From CAYZTD01 sp964638155 (GTDB lineage: Archaea; Thermoplasmatota; E2; DHVEG-1), in the NCBI GenBank assembly GCA_964638155.1, contig CAZWYI010000007.1:10243-74242 (forward strand): 64,000 bases of DNA, in the 5' to 3' direction. Position 1 is the first letter of the stretch. Every line of letters begins with the position of its first letter. The notes beneath the pieces are model-generated. The model ran no database searches, was not told the DNA's origin, and was given only the letters and a program-made list of their open reading frames with translations. Shown piece after piece: positions 62,262 through 64,000 of the stretch. The translations under genes and the position numbers were made by a program.

Positions 62262-63821
62262 ATGTCTAGATATAAATATAAAAATCATGGTTTCTTTCAT
62301 TTTATATTTTTAGTTTTTTTGTGTTTAATATTATTTGTAAATATTTCTTTAACTGTTAAGGCACCTGCTGTAAATGATGGTGATGAGGAAGATTTTAAGC
62401 CATATGTTACTCTGGATTATGAATATTCTGGATGCGAAAAAAATGTTACATTTATTGTAACATTACACAAAGTGCCTGATAGTGACTTAAGTAAGTGGGT
62501 AGGAACTATAGTTTTTGGAGATGAAACTAGTGAAGAATTTAGATTTAATGAAAATCCAGAGGAAATAGAACACGAATATTCAAAAATAAATACATATGAA
62601 GTTGAAGTGAGAGTTATAAATAGTAATGATATAGACACATTGCCTAAACATGATAAAATAACTATTACACTTGAACACTGTAACCCAGATTTATCTAAAG
62701 AAGATAATATAGAACTTACACTAGATAAAAATTATCCTGGATGCGGAAATGAAATTACAATTACTGCATCGGTAGAAGGAGGAAGTACTGACAATTTTAA
62801 CTATGATTTTATATTTGGGGATGGAACAGAAGAAGAAATTACAGATGGCAGATACACTGAAATAAACCATGAATATCCAGGAGAAGGAACTTATACATGT
62901 ACAGCTAAATCTTATGATAACAATGGAAACGAAGATACAAGTAGAATCTCGATCTCAATAAATAACTGTGAATTAACTCCTGATGATGAACAAACAGAAG
63001 AGAATGAAACTAGTGGAGATAGCTATACACAAAGCGATTTAAATAATGATTCATCAACAGATTTTGAACAAGGAAGCGATAACGAAACAGATAATCAACC
63101 AGATACCAACTCAGAGGAAGATGAAAATACAAACGATCCAGACAATACTTCATTTGATAGTTCAAACTCAGATAATAGTCCAAATGAAACATTTGTAAAT
63201 GAGGAAATAAATATAGGAAATATCACATCAAATGAAAATAAAACAGTACAAACAGAAAAACATGGATCAACATGCATATATGAAGTTAATTTCAAACTCA
63301 AAGAAGATAAAGAAGATTTGAAGCTTTCTATATCAAATCTAGAAGAAAAGCCCAAAGAAATAAAAGAAGAGGCAAGTACAGACGATATATCAAAAGATCC
63401 AGAATATGAAGGTTTAGTATATAACTATCTTGATATTAAATTAAAAGAAAATGGAGCATATTTAGCTGAAAGTGAATTTGAGAAAATGAGTTTTAAATTC
63501 AAGGTATCTAAAAAGTGGATAATAGATAATGTCGTCAATCTAGATACAGTTAAAATGGTAAGATACCATAATGGTACTTGGCAAACTTTAGAAACAAAGT
63601 TAATTGAATGGCAAAAAGAAAAGTATTTTTATTTTGAAGCAGAATCGCCAGGATTATCTACCTTTGCAGTTGTAGGAGGAAAAGTCGTAGAAAAAGGTGA
63701 AAACTCATCTGGTTTGGAAGAGGAAAAAATACCATGGAGCATGATAGTAATTTTTATATTTATATCAATAGTTATCCTGATATTTGTTTTGGTTAAATCA
63801 AAATTTATTTATACAAAATAA
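62262..63821 (+). CDS. Surface protein with two PKD-like domains and PGF-pre-PGF domain
   Basis: A 519-residue exported protein. The signal peptide starts MSRYKYKNHGFFHFIFLVFL. Two PKD/Ig-like repeats follow, each with YxGCxxxVTF/EITI, then xFGDxTxE and a HEYxxxxTYE strand (about 40-125 and 145-235). An acidic Asn/Asp/Ser linker (about 245-335) leads to the PGF-pre-PGF domain (residues about 335-490) with ESPGLSTFAVVGG near the end, then a membrane helix (IVIFIFISIVILIFVLV). The start ATG 62262 has GGTGG before it; another ATG lies at 62229. It shares its C-terminal third with the 55811 gene. Confidence 0.82.
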   Translation: MSRYKYKNHGFFHFIFLVFLCLILFVNISLTVKAPAVNDGDEEDFKPYVTLDYEYSGCEKNVTFIVTLHKVPDSDLSKWVGTIVFGDETSEEFRFNENPEEIEHEYSKINTYEVEVRVINSNDIDTLPKHDKITITLEHCNPDLSKEDNIELTLDKNYPGCGNEITITASVEGGSTDNFNYDFIFGDGTEEEITDGRYTEINHEYPGEGTYTCTAKSYDNNGNEDTSRISISINNCELTPDDEQTEENETSGDSYTQSDLNNDSSTDFEQGSDNETDNQPDTNSEEDENTNDPDNTSFDSSNSDNSPNETFVNEEINIGNITSNENKTVQTEKHGSTCIYEVNFKLKEDKEDLKLSISNLEEKPKEIKEEASTDDISKDPEYEGLVYNYLDIKLKENGAYLAESEFEKMSFKFKVSKKWIIDNVVNLDTVKMVRYHNGTWQTLETKLIEWQKEKYFYFEAESPGLSTFAVVGGKVVEKGENSSGLEEEKIPWSMIVIFIFISIVILIFVLVKSKFIYTK

Positions 63822-64000
63822 TAAACCTATAAAAACTCCAATTTTTTGTTCATTATTATTTGATTGAAAATTAAGTTCTGTTTTATATTTTCTTGAGAGA
63901 TCTAAACTAAAATCAAAGATTTATGTTAAATAACTAAGACAGTAGTTGGGGAATAAAGATTTCGGGTTCTAATATATAAAACCCATAGATTTTTTACATA
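63822..64000. other. Terminal intergenic stretch
   Basis: No coding frame, RNA or repeat was recognised between the surface-protein stop and the window end. The sequence is AT-rich and may contain the 3' end and promoter of genes beyond the window. Confidence 0.5.

Overview
The window looks like a piece of an AT-rich archaeal genome, probably a Thermoplasmatota- or other Euryarchaeota-related lineage. That placement rests on gene content, not on a marker tree. The archaeal signs are isopentenyl phosphate kinase with type 2 IPP isomerase, archaeal-type glutamyl-tRNA synthetase, diphthine synthase, KptA, a DUF357 protein, a HerA-like ATPase, a presenilin-type protease and PGF-pre-PGF surface proteins. 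TATA-type promoters occur, and GGAGG/GGTGA ribosome-binding sites precede many starts.

Layout. 1-3.7 kb: isoprenoid operon (ipk, fni, prenyl synthase) followed by gltX, cut by the window edge. 3.7-4.9 kb: a secreted BsuPI-like protein and a small zinc protein. 5-12.7 kb: alpha-glucan cluster with phosphorylase, GH133 debranching enzyme, two GT4 glycosyltransferases, a GH57 enzyme and a double winged-helix protein. 12.8-23.7 kb: a 10.9-kb integrated island bounded by an 18-bp direct repeat of the tRNA-Lys(CUU) 3' end. It carries an integrase remnant, RadC, a type I restriction-modification operon (HsdM, AlbA-type regulator, HsdS, HsdR, YgjP-like metallopeptidase), a membrane transglutaminase and a small nuclease-fold protein. 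HsdR is one intact frame of 984 codons that appears to start at CTG.

23.7-30.1 kb: tRNA-Lys, a truncated AlbA-family gene, KptA, a macrodomain protein, rpiA, a dolichol-kinase-like membrane protein, and an RND/MMPL exporter with its winged-helix regulator, which faces a striking concentric dyad. 30.3-30.7 kb: a decayed membrane-protein gene. 30.9-39.3 kb: a DUF11-type surface protein, housekeeping genes (flavin reductase-like, SAM hydroxide adenosyltransferase, purF), and an EamA-like transporter fused to an Lrp/AsnC ligand-binding domain next to a free-standing copy of that domain. 39.4-49.8 kb: exported and membrane proteins (C25 protease, amidotransferase-like protein, lamin-tail/phospholipase-D surface protein, rhomboid, presenilin-type protease, Ca2+/Na+ antiporter), a RelE-type toxin-antitoxin pair, and tRNA-Cys(GCA) lying inside the open frame of the phospholipase-D protein.

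49.8-55.7 kb: dphB, a HerA-like ATPase whose C-terminus matches the iron-sulphur end of endonuclease III, a transglutaminase lipoprotein, and a histidine kinase/response regulator pair. 55.8-63.8 kb: three large surface proteins, two with PGF-pre-PGF domains and C-terminal membrane anchors. One is interrupted by a 100-N assembly gap inside a 24-bp tandem repeat. Between them is a mosaic pseudogene made of ribosomal protein S12, hydroxyacid-dehydrogenase and response-regulator pieces.

The strongest leads for new biology are the HerA-endonuclease III Fe-S fusion, the three-gene mosaic, the tRNA-Lys defence island with paired inverted arm sites, the transporter-RAM fusion, and the tRNA-Cys overlap.
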